The translations under genes were made by a program, and so were the position numbers. The notes under the pieces were generated by a model, which made no database searches, was not told where the DNA came from, and worked only from the letters and a program-made list of their open reading frames with translations. A DNA stretch of 64,000 nucleotides from Aquila chrysaetos chrysaetos (taxonomy: Eukaryota > Chordata > Aves > Accipitriformes > Accipitridae), in assembly GCF_900496995.4 (NCBI RefSeq), contig NC_044009.1:35487505-35551504 (forward strand). Direction: 5' to 3'. Positions 21,865 to 33,800 of the stretch are shown piece after piece (position 1 is the first letter of the stretch; each line of letters begins with the position of its first letter).

Positions 21865-24800
21865 ATGGCGGCGGCGGAGACGCTGGTGCGCGGCCTGGCG
21901 CGGCTGCTGCAGGACGCGGGTGAGTGGCGGGCCCCGCTGGGCCGGGCCGGGCCGGGCCGGGCCGGGCCGGGCCGGAGTGAAGGCTCCGGCGGAGGGGGGA
22001 GCAGCGCTCACGGCCCGTCCCGTCCTTCCCCTTGTCTGCAGGGGACCTCGTCCTGGACGGCTCCAGTACGCTGACGCTGCTCACCCCCACCCTGCAGCAC
22101 CTCACGCAGGTCTTCGAGCAGCACCTGGGCTCCCGCAACCAGAACCGGGGTTTCGTGGCCCTACCCTCGCACCCTGCCGAGACCGCTGCTATCCTCCAGG
22201 CACAGTTCCTCTTCGACGTCCTGCAGAAGACTCACTCCCTGAAGGTCCGTACCTGCCGTGGCTGGGGGGGCGAGAGGCCGGGGGTACTGCAAGGCCGGCC
22301 AGTGGAGGTGGCAGGCGCAGCTCCCTGCTCCAGAGTGGCCTCCTTTGGTGCCAATTGACCCTGCCTTGTGTGCATGCTCCGTGGGTCGGATAGCTCTCAC
22401 GGGGCTGTTGCATGGAGTCGTAGTTCAGCACAATACTGTGTAGCTACTTCATCTAGGATCAGCCATGCAACTCAGCGGAAAGTTTTTCAGAGCTGAAAAC
22501 AGGGGCAGCAGGGGTTAATTATGTTCTGACCTTGGTAAGGTGTTGACATTGTTGGGAAAATGATTATTTCCTGAAATGCTTGAGCAATTCAGGCAGTATC
22601 TGGCAGCTGAGTGCTCCTTGAGTAATGATGATTGATCTGCACAAGGCAGCAGAGCCGGGGTATTTACACCCACTACTCTGAGCCCTTCTGCTTCTTATTT
22701 CTGAGTTTTACGTGCTCCTGCCTGGGCAGTGGTTCTGGTTGATCTGTTTCACAGCATGGGATGCTGCTAGTAACATGTCCTCATTAATTTTGAGGAGGCT
22801 GTAATAAAGTACAGAGCTAGGGATTCATCAGAGGGCTTTTTGAAAGGTTGCATGTGTTATAAGGCTGCACGTGATTATACTTGGCACTGCTGGGGGGGTG
22901 GTAGAGGTGAAATGGGCCTGAAAGGGGAAGGGGAATTAGCAAGCTGTTCTTAGGTTCCGCAGTGGTGCTCAGGAGGTGTTGTGGCTGAGCACTACAGCCT
23001 GTGATGCCTTATAAAGTGTTTTCTGTATGAGACTGATTGGAGAGATCATCTGAATGTTGTTGGGAGGGTCTCGTAGCAGTGTGCTGAAGGTGGAGATTGG
23101 AGTGGGGCCCAGTGCCTGTGGAGAAACACGGGTCCCCTGGCAGGAGGAGCTGGGGAGGGATGCCGCTGTCAGGAGGATGTTGTGGTGAGTGCTTGTGTTA
23201 CCCAAAAAATGGGCTCTTTCTGTAACAAGCCTGTAAAGAAGAAGCTACCCATTGTGGTGCGGTAACTGGTTTGCTTGGAGAAATTAATAATTTATATCAG
23301 CCCGATGAGATACTTAAGACAGTGGAGGGAGAGGAGACAGTCAGGGCACAGAGCAAGGATGGCATCTGAAATAAACTTTGCTAAAACTGATCATCAGAGC
23401 TTCCCAGTGCAAGCTTCCCCTACAAATGGTCCTGTTCAACATGCTGCATTAGTGCTGGCAGGCAGTGGGCAGTGATTCATCACTGCCAGGGCTGTAACTG
23501 TGGAAGCAGTAGTGGTGATGAGGCCTTGGGATGTCTGTTCTGCACCTGATGAGTCACTTCTGCGTGAACGTGGATGTAGCTGGCAGAGATGGTCTCTGCA
23601 GTTGTACTCCGATGTCTGCAGTGGAAACGTTAACTACTTCATTACTCACTTTGGCTGAAATACTGTTTATGCACTGTCCGTAGAAAGCATAAGAAGCTGG
23701 GTTTAATAAGCTGCTTTGTGGTACATGAACACAGCCTAACTACCCTGTGGCGAAAGAGCCTGTGGCTGAACTACAGAATGCAAAGAGGAGGTTTGCAGGT
23801 ACCTCAGTCTAATGCTGACAGTGTCTTGGAGACCAACTCTGTTTTCCATTGTATCTGCTTGTGATTTGCCTTATTTGGCCTGTTCTAGTGAAATGCACAT
23901 GCACACCTCCCACCAGTGTGCTAGTTCAGCTCAGTTGCTCCATAAACATAGCTCCAGCAGTTAGATTTGTTTTTATTTAGTAGATTTGTTAGTGGTGGCT
24001 GATGAGGAATCCAGCTGTCAGACCTCACTGTGGTTCTGAAAGTGGTGAAGCCACGTCGGCAGGGGAGAAGAAAAGGAGCTCTATGGTCTGGCAGACCGTG
24101 GTCTTGTGCTAGCTAACATGCTTTTCTGTTTGACCTTTATTGAACTACAGGGCCAGGAGATGGTGCTGATACCAGCATCAGGGAAGAGCTTGTTAGTGAA
24201 CACCCAAGCTGGAGGGGCGGGCCTGTTCAAGGTGCTGCAGTTGGTGCATCCGGAGGGCAGTACTGCAGCACAAATCGAGCTTGACATGAGACTTCTTTTC
24301 TGATTTCTCTAGCTCATTCATGTTCCAAACTGTGTTTTGCAATCTGCTGTGAAGATCTTCCCTTTCAAGTCCCTCCGGCATCTGGAAGTAAGTATAGGAG
24401 GCAGAACTGACTTTGAGTCTTGCTGTTTGGCTTTTCTTGACTTAGTTTTGTGGTTGCAGAATGCCTCTTCTCCTAAAACCTGGGTAGGCTCTTGTGGCTT
24501 CACTAGAAGGCTAAGTCTAAACTCCTGCAACACTTGCTTGAGGTGAAGCTTGGATATGAGCAAAGGCTGGAGTGTTAGGGAGGGAGGCAGGCTCCAGCAG
24601 GGAAATGGGAGATCCCTTGCAGAGATGGGCTTGGGATGGCAGCTGCTCTTACACTGTAATATTTTGATGTATGTTGTCCTTACTTTCTTCTCACTGCTGC
24701 AGTTGAGGTCTGTCCCTCCACACTGCCTCCGGGGACTGCGATTTGTCTATTCTCAGCTGGAATCTCTAACCTGTTGCAAATGTATCAGTACACTGGAGGT

Positions 24801-27800
24801 GAGTGTCTCTACACAGCTTGTGGGGAAAATTGCAGGAGAAAGGCTGTCTTGATACTACAGCCCTTCACACAGGGAAGATGTAGGAGACAGCATTAACCAT
24901 CTTATCAATCCATATTTTATATGGCATTTTCTCCCTTCCCTGTTCTGGGATCCTACTCCTGACTCACAGTTGAAGTATTCCCTGGCTGGATACACGTGTG
25001 CTCTGTAGTCTCCTTGTTAGTTGCTTGAGAAATTCTGTCTCCAGCCAATATTTGTACCAGCTAGGTCTGACTGTTCTGTGTGTCTGGCTGTTTCTGTGTT
25101 CAAAGACCTGCAGCTGATCAAGGTTTATTTCATCGTACCTCAGCAGCCTTAAATTAGAACTGACTGTCAGAGGGAATGCTGTGCCCCAGTGTCTTACCTG
25201 CACTGGTGCCCAGCGGGTTTCTGAGACATGAAGGCAAGCTCCAGCTGCGGAGAACTGAGTAGCGTGGGCTGTGCTAGGCATGGGGCTCTGGACTTCTGCC
25301 TGTGGCACAGAAGCAACTGCCTGCTGGGGAACGGGCTGATGGTAGAGAGTGCTTTGAAGCTGCTTTTGTCTGCCAGAGCACACATTGTTTGGCCAGGGCA
25401 TGTGTATCTTCTGGTTTGATAGAGGTTTGAAAAAGGTTTTGGTAGCATGAATCTTTGTGCTTAGTGTTCAGAGCCTACAAATTGTAACATGTTAGGTTAA
25501 CTATTGCCACTTGAGTGTAGGAAGCAAAAGCATCTCCCCTTCTTTCTAAATATCTAGCTGTGGAATTCCCACCATCTCCAAATACTTGAATCAGTGACCT
25601 GAAAGTCATTGACAGTCTAGGCAAGGCAGGGTCTGTAAGGCACAATATGCCAACGTTGTTCTAGACTAGCTGTTCTCCTGTGTTCATCTGCTGTTACTGT
25701 AACAGCTAGTACTCATCAAGGAATGGTTCCTCACTTCTTCCTAGGAAATCATTTCAGCATGTGGTGGAGATCTGAGCTGTGCTCTCCCGTGGTTGGAATT
25801 GCAGACTGTGAACTTCAGCTATAACTCGATCACTGCCTTGGATGACTCACTGGTGAGTTGGGCATCCTTCCTGTGTGACTGAGGGGAAGAGAGGAGATGG
25901 TCACGGCCAGGAACTGGGCACTCCTTTACTGATGCTGCTAGGTCTGGGTGGGAGGGAGTAGGCAGTGTTAATTTTGCTGGCCTCTCCCAACAGGACAGGG
26001 TTTCCATGCTGCGGTGGAGACATTTGTAGGATCTGATCTAGTATCTTTTTGTCCTTCAGCAATTACTGAATGCTCTGAGAATCTTGGATTTGAGTCACAA
26101 CAAGATCCAGGATTGTGAGCACTATTTAACGGTGAGTATCTTGGGCTGAGCACCGGAGTTTCCTTGTATGGAGAGGACCCTGCTAAAGTGCTGTTTTCAT
26201 TGACCATGTGCCTGCTAGGTGAAGTATAACAAAAGAAATTGGAGACATAGCCCAGCAGGCATGTGATTTAGAGCTAGTGCTTGCAGCCTTGAAACTGTTG
26301 TCCTGTACGTGCAGTCCCTGTGCCACTGAGGCAGAGAAGGCAGTGTTCCTCATCCACTCTAAGACAGGAAAGTTAGCTTTATGTGTCACTGTATGTATCA
26401 CTTGGCACTCCAGTGTGGCCAAGTGATAAATACAGCGATACGTACAGTGTACACTGTACATACAGTCGCACATGCAGTATGCATTCCATTGTGGCCAAAA
26501 CTTCGCTGTAATCTGTGTAACAGGTGGGCATTATGTAGCCAGGCATGGGGCTGTAGAGACTTGCTGTTCGGTTTGTTCAGACTGCCAGTAGCATTTCTTT
26601 CTCACTCAGAAATCCCCTGTCAGTTATTTTAGAAAGGTGGTAGTCCGTCACAGTGGCGTGTGGGTCTCTGGGGAATGGCAATAAAATCCATGCTCTGCTG
26701 GGCTGGATCTGCTTCTTTCAAGAGAAGCTCTGAAACAGCTTTTCATGGATTTGGTGGGGCTCACAGTGTATCATTCACCATCATCTTTGCAAAAGTAAGA
26801 AAGGGCTTCTTTTGGTAGTTCAGTCCTTTTGCTGAGGCAGGAGATCCAGTCCCTTCCTGTGTTGCATTGAAGTTGATGAGGAAGGAGAAAGCTGCTCCTA
26901 GCAAGTTTTGTGAAGCAGTTAGATCATGCTTAGTGCCCCTAGACAAACCACGCCAAATGTGAACATCAAAGTCTTGCTGCAGAAATAGTCTTAAATTCAC
27001 TTGTTGGTTGACCTTGGTGGGTTGGAAAAAATGGTAGGGGCTAGTGCCCTGTCTTGAGTTCAGGGTCAGGCTTTGAGCTAAGGTCCCAATTGATCTGGTG
27101 CTGCTCTTCTCTCTGAACAGACCCTTACAGAACTAGAGTACCTCAATCTGGCTTATAACTTCCTGTCCAAGGTGCCAAACCTTGGCATCTTCAGCCGATC
27201 CAAGCTGGTGACTCTGATCCTGCGCAGCAATGAGCTTGACAGCATTAATGGTGAGCCCACAAGCGAGGAGCGTTTCTGAGTTTGAGGCCTTTCTCTCTTC
27301 CTCAAGGAAGAACAGAACTTGAAATCTTGGACACAGCTATTTTTACTAGGGTTCAATTTTGGGGGAGAGGGGTAGGTGGGAGGTTCCAGAGTTATGTCTT
27401 CTAGTGTGCTGATGGCTTCTTGCTTTGTTTGCAGGAGTTGAACAGCTAGTGAATCTGCAGCACCTGGATGTGGCCTATAACCTCCTGCTGGAACATACCC
27501 AGTTGGCACCATTGTCCACTCTGCACTGTATAAAAAAAGTAAGCACAAAGGCTGATGGGTTGGTAGGTTAGAGATCTCATGGTCAGCAGTGCAAGGTGGA
27601 GACTGCGTGGTAAGAAGAGAGTTTTGAAAGATCAACTCAACTCTTGAGCCTTTAATTTTAATGTGGGAAGCTGATGGGGGAGCCTTGGAGAGACACCTGT
27701 ATTTCAGCCTTCATTTTCGGTGACCCCTGCTCAAGCTAACCTTGTTCCATATGTTCATCCCCACCTCCTTGCTCCCCCTTTCCAATTTTAACACTGCCAA

Positions 27801-30800
27801 GTTCAGTAAAGATCCTCCCCTGATCCTGTTGTGGATTTGTGTGTTCAGCGAAGTCTGAAGCAGGATAACCACAGTCACTATAGTGCTTGTGAAGGAAGGT
27901 AGCCTGCAAAGGACTGTTCTCTCAACACTTCTCAGAGTCAGTACTGAAAAAGCTCCTAATGATTTAGGGGCATGAGTAGGAAGTACTTTAATTTCCTTCC
28001 CTATTTGCTGAACAAATTTCAGGAAGCATTGTAAAAGCTTAGTCCTCTCCTGGCTTGATCACCGTTCCACTGCAAGGAAATTTCCTGAGGCAAGAAGAAA
28101 GCCTGGAGCCTGCAGGCAGATTAGGTTGGGGTATAGAATATTGCTTCTAATAACAATTTCTCTATTTCCCCCACCCAGCTGCATTTAGAGGGAAATCCAT
28201 TATGGTTCCACCAAAACCACCGATCTGCAACCCTTGTGCATCTGTCTCCCAGGGCAGCCTCCTCCAATGTGAGTATTAGCTGTGTGCCTTCTGCCCCTGC
28301 TGTCGAAGGTGTAAGGTGTTCTGACACTCAGGGGCAAATGTGGGGAAAGAATTTAATAAGCCTAAACATTTATTCCAGTGGTATAAGTGGTGATTGTTTT
28401 GTGGGTTGGGTTTTTTTTTCAGGTAGAGTAGTTTATCCTTAAATTTTTATGTGGTGTGCTGGCCAGGACAGAGAGAGTTGAATACTGGTCACAGGTTTGC
28501 AAGACCTCAGATCTTAATATGTCTTCACTGTCTACTTCATTAGTTTTGCTCAGTGATGGTCCCAAAACTTTACTCTGTTCCTGCTAGATAGTGACTATGT
28601 AGCTGGACTTTGCAAAGAAGGAACTCACTGTCTTGGCCCACCTTGCCTAATTGCATACTACTTTGGCAGCCATGGCCACCTCTTTCTCCCCATGACTCTG
28701 CTCTCAGCTAGGTGTCATCACTGTTTTCCTTGCACTCTTAGGTCAATTCTTGGTAATCTGATTTTAAATAAAGAAGACGGCAAAGACAGCGTTCTGGCAA
28801 TTTAGCAAAGTAAACTTGCTTGCTGAGGGTCAGAGGTGTTCCGGAGCTGGTCTGCCCTTCATATTAGTGGCAAATGGCTGGATTCATTGTTTTCAAACTG
28901 CATCTTGGAACAAGCTTTCACTGAGCTCAAGTTACTGGAAGCTAGGTAGACTCAAGCTAAAAGTAGGGTACAAGCTTTGAGGTGAAAGTAAGGACCTCTC
29001 AAAACAATTCATGGGTTGTTGCAGAATAATCTATTGTATCTCTTCCGTGAACTGTCTTGGATATGTTTCTGGCAGTCATAAAGTCTGTAAACAGGAAAAC
29101 CACAATGGTCCCTTCTGGCCTTATATGCTATTAGGTCAGGTAGCTACAGCTAGAGGAGTGATGGATAGGCAGGAACAGAGTTGTTTCTGGTAGTCTTTTC
29201 AGTTTTGTGCCAGGGATCCCAACCCTAGGGTGGCCTGAAGGGGAATAGGAGTCAGCAGATATTGTCCTGAGTATGTGCCAGCCAAATGGAATTTGATTGC
29301 AAATGGGTCTCTAATTACAGTTCCTCTTGGACGGGGAGCCACTCTCTTCCTCGGACCTAATGGTAAGTACAATTGCTGTAAACTGATCTTACTGGCTTTG
29401 GGAGTGGGAGCTCTGACAGGTTTTTGCATTGTCATGTGTCCCATTAAATCTGTATGGACTGCCTTGACTCTTTGATACAGTTCATTTTGGCTCAGTCCAT
29501 GCTGATTCCTAGTAATTGTTGGGACTGGCCAGTGTAACTTATTCTGTCCTGTGCAGCCTTGAAGAACTTGGAGCCTTGCCTGTTTCCTCTTCAGGTACTA
29601 TCTGGTATTTGACGCTTGAATTACATCTCAGCAAAACAAACAGTTATCAGTTTCCCATTAGCTGTTTTTAAGAAAGGCAGAGATTGAGTTAAATCGGAGT
29701 GGTCATGACAAACAACTTAGTCAAACAGGCAGGTTCTGTTGTCACCACTTCGACTGAAATGGTGAAGGTTTGGGGTGAGGGGCAGGGATGTTGTCAGCCT
29801 GAGTTGTGGCTTGGTTACCTTGTCTCCCCTTTGCACTCAGCTGGCAGCGTTCTCTTTTTCTGGCTTTAGCACCTGCCAAGACTTGTGCAAAGTGTGTCAC
29901 AGTCCATCCACACTTCTACCTCAGAGAAGACTGCACTGGACCGCAGTGCTCTGGACAGTTCCTGTGCTGCAGACTTCAGCGACAGTCAGTCACCAGCGGA
30001 GAATGTGGCTGTCAGGCTCCCTCGGAAGAAAAGCAAGGTCTGTGACTGAGATAGCTTCTTAACCACATAGCTGGCATGTTGGGTGAAGGGGCTGCCTTGA
30101 TGTGAAAGCCTCGTGCAGTGGGACGTGGTCTTGTACTGACTGTGTGGTAGTGAGCCTCTACGCTGCAGTGTGTTGGGAAGGAGCTGGGCTTAACGTCAGT
30201 CTTGATACATGGTGACAAATGTTTCATAGCGTGCTTCTGCACTGTAACAGCTATGAACCCTTCAGCTTGGCAGAGCCTCTCATCAGATGCTGTTTTGGTT
30301 GTTCTGGTGCCTCCCAACTATTCTTATTGTATTTGTTCCAGGGAAAAGTCAAAGTGCGCAGAGCGAGCATTTCAGAGCCCAGTGACACAGAACGTGAGGC
30401 CCAGACTTTACCTCTCTCTGCTGGTGAGGCTTGTCGTCTTCCTCAGTAACACAGCAGCTGAACTGCCCACAGTCAGAGGAGTGCTCTGGCGTGGTGACTA
30501 TTTTCATACTTCCCAAGTTTTCTCTCTGCAGGTCTGGTCCTACAGCATCAGAAGGAGATGAAGCGCTTGGACAGCTTCAGAGATCGCTTTGGTGTTGACT
30601 GGCTGCAGTACAAGAGACACCTGGAGGAGCATGACCAAGTGCCTGTCATCTGCCGTAGCCGTTCTGCAGATGACATAGCAGGCAGACCTGCTGCAATGGA
30701 CTTGCAGAGTGAGAGCTCTGACCCAGAGCAAGTAAAACCCCAAGTATGCCAGAAGGAGTCCTCTCCTCCTTTGGATGATACTGAGAAGGAGAAAGAGCCT

Positions 30801-33800
30801 GAAGTGCAGCTGGATGAGCCTGTGGAAGGAGAACAGAGAGGAGAAGAGCAGGCAGATGAGCTAATGCTGGGGGAGGAAGAAGAGGAGAAGCCAGAAGGTA
30901 AACAGGTCCTTTCACTGTTATGTTTGAGGGCTTGGGTGATGATAGAATAGGTAGATCAGAAGTGATATCCCTGAAGTTTTATCGTCCTGCCCAGTATTGT
31001 GGGAATTCTAAGGACTTGGGCCAAGCAGGCCTGAAGGCCTGCTGTGTGTACTGACCTGTACTGTGTCTTGTTCGGCAGTGGACCTTTGCCAGCCAGTGCT
31101 GGTGAGCCAAATAGAAGATGAAGGGGACCCAGAGCCAGACTGGATCTTCCTGCGAGTCACAGCTAAGCATGTGATTGAGGTGGAACTGAAGGCTGCCAGA
31201 GTCCTCCACAGGCTGGAGCTGAAGTGCCTGCAGAAGGTGGAGACCTCCGAGATGAGCTGGAAGAGGATGGTGAGTTATGCCTCTGTGTGAGCCTTTGGCA
31301 TCTTACTCGCTGTGTGGGCCAGCATTCTGGATTTGGGCTTCTGTCAGAGTACCCTGCAGGTCTTTTCCTACCTCCCGCAAAGCCTGATTGATTGAGCATC
31401 TCTTCCACCCGATGCATGTGTATCTAACAGCATCTGTATTGCTTAGAGTACCTGTGATACTGCAGCAGAAGCCAGCACCAATTCTGTTCCAAAGCTGGAG
31501 TGAAAAAGACAGTGACTGGACTTGTTCCAGTGCACAGAAATGAGAGACTTCTCAAGAGGAGCCTAAATGAAACGGAGACCTCCTTCCCATCCATTCCTTA
31601 CTGGGATATCGCCCTGGCCTTGGAGGACTGTTTGCGGATTGCACTTTTTCTTAGGCAGTGCAGCACTGAGCCTAGTGTGATGTTTAGAAAGCTACTGGTA
31701 GCTCAGTGGGTGGTTTTCCATCTGCTCTAGGTGCATGCTGTAGCATTCCCAGCCCTATTTTGCTTTTGTGGTTCTTTAGAAAGGGAGTTTGGAAATCTCT
31801 TCATGGTAGGATTTTAACGTTCAGTGTGTGGATGGACATGTTCACTGTCTTCTCTAATATTGTTTTCCCCAAAAGCTCCAGTTCATTTTTTCTTCCTGCC
31901 CTTGTACCTCTTGAATGTTTGTGGCTTGATATTCTTCTGTAATACCTTCATGAAAAGGTGTTTTGTTTGAAATGCTTTGTTCTGGGCCTCGAAACTTACT
32001 GTTGTCCTCAGCACTTATGAGCTTATTTTTATTTATTTATTTGTTTATGCCCATTTTACCAGGCTCCCAAATGCTATCAGCTATGGAGGGCTACTCGGGG
32101 CTTACTAAATTAAGTGCTTGTGTGGCCATGTTTCAGCCAGTTGTGAACAAATGCAGTCTGTATACTGATGCTGCACCTTCTTTCTAGAACTGGTGTTTTC
32201 TCTCTCCTGCAGGACTTGGAGCGAGTTTTCCCTGTCCTCACATTGCACTTCAGCTACATTCGCAAGGACCGGCAGAAGCGCAAATATGTGGTGCTCGACG
32301 ACTGCCCGGAGCAGTGTCTACAGGTAGGGGAGGCTAGAGGGGGAAGCCTGGGGAGGGGGGCAGTGTTACTGGAAGACACTGAATTCTTCCAGCCAGCACT
32401 GGGCCCCTGTTCTCAGAGCACATGCCCATCTGCTGCTCTGTGGCAGCCCATGTCTGGCTTGTAAGCTCAGGATTTATGCTGCTCCACAGATGACCTGTGG
32501 AGGGCCCCGTGAGCATGTCCATGGGCAGTGGAGCTCCTGGAACATAAAGGGTGCTCTCAAGGAGAAAGTCCTGCAGTTTTCTCCGTCTTGGGAAGAAAAG
32601 TTAGTAGCCAAGTTAGCAATCCTTACTTGTTGTGCATGTGCAACATAATGTTTCCTGGGTGCTGAGTGATGCGCTAGCCTGTACTTGGCCTCTGGACAGT
32701 GAGAGCATCAGTGGCAACTCTGGTCTGCGCAGCTGCTGTAGTGACTCTAGTCTCAAATCCAAGTATTTTTCTTGAGGTACTGTTGTTTAAGTACATTTAA
32801 ACAAGTTGTGTTACAGAGAAGGCACTCTGAGACCAGAGTTCCAGGGAGAGCCTGTCAATATGTAGATACAAGGCACAAACCTGCCAAAACAGGTTCTCTT
32901 GGTCTTCTGCAGTGAAGCTCCGTGCCCTTGGCAAGTCTTGCACAGACTGGCTGTGGTACTCTGTTAGCTGGGAAGTGGCCCTGCACCCCTTGCACTCTGA
33001 AATGCTGTAATGAGGCATGTGAGGAGACTTGCTGATGTCAGAGGCTTGCTTTTAATTAGGATGGTTATAGCTGCCTGCTAGCACTCTTTTCCCTGTGTTG
33101 CTACTTCTAGTGTGTCCTTGAAGTGTTGTCCCCAGCTGTTGAGGAGAATCGGCGAAATCAGGACCAGGAAAAGGGATCCACGAAGCTTCAGTGCCTGAAA
33201 TGCAAGCAGGAGTTTTCGCAGTCCCTGGCTCCCTGGCATCAAGTTCCCTATCCTTCAGAGGTTGGAGATGCCAAAATCCTGGAGACCTTAGTTGCCTCAA
33301 GTCAAGGTAGGATGTAGTGCCCAGAAAAAGGATGCTTTCTAATGCCCCAGGCAGACTGCCGGAATTGCAACTGTGGTGCAGAGCGTGGAATGTATAGGAG
33401 AGGGTGATGCCTTGGCTGTACTGGAATTTAAACCTGTCGTGGTATGTACTCTCACTTGGCCCACTTGGACTGGGAAGAACCTGCCTTGTTCACTGGCAGG
33501 AATAAGCCACTGTTTCAATGTTAAGCAAACAGCACCCCTGTTGTGGGTGGCCTGGGGTCTAGGAGAACATAGGGGTGTTGAAAACTGCAGATCATCCACA
33601 GAAATCTGAAGTCTGGGAGAGGCATTAAAGGTCATGTAGTCTCTTCTGTTGAAACTGTGGTCAGTTCTGCCACAGAGACGGATTTGTTCTAAAGGGCTTT
33701 TGCTAACAGAGGCTTCTGGGGAATCTTCTCCAGTATTTCAGGTAAAACTTGGGCTGTTAGACACCAGAAAGACCACCAGAACCCTAACCTAAGTCTCACT

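Larger units (their letters stand above)
20880..22250. promoter_or_regulatory. CpG island between SLC4A3 and STK11IP 5' ends
   Basis: CpG dinucleotides and G+C are very dense across this span compared with the flanks. It contains the STK11IP start codon near its right end and faces the 5' end of SLC4A3 on the minus strand. A shared or bidirectional promoter is plausible, but only the STK11IP side is anchored by a coding exon. The first exon of SLC4A3 was not located. Confidence 0.6.

Noticed and set aside
20575..22138. Open frames of about 480-500 codons on the minus strand, and of 280-390 codons on the plus strand
   Set aside because: They exist because CpG-rich pentamer repeats contain few stop codons. 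They overlap each other in several frames, have no family motifs, and run through STK11IP splice sites.
22268..22340. Continuation of STK11IP coding sequence past 22244
   Set aside because: The frame stays open, but the conserved protein (SLK then LIHVP...) resumes only at 24313 after a clear donor and acceptor.
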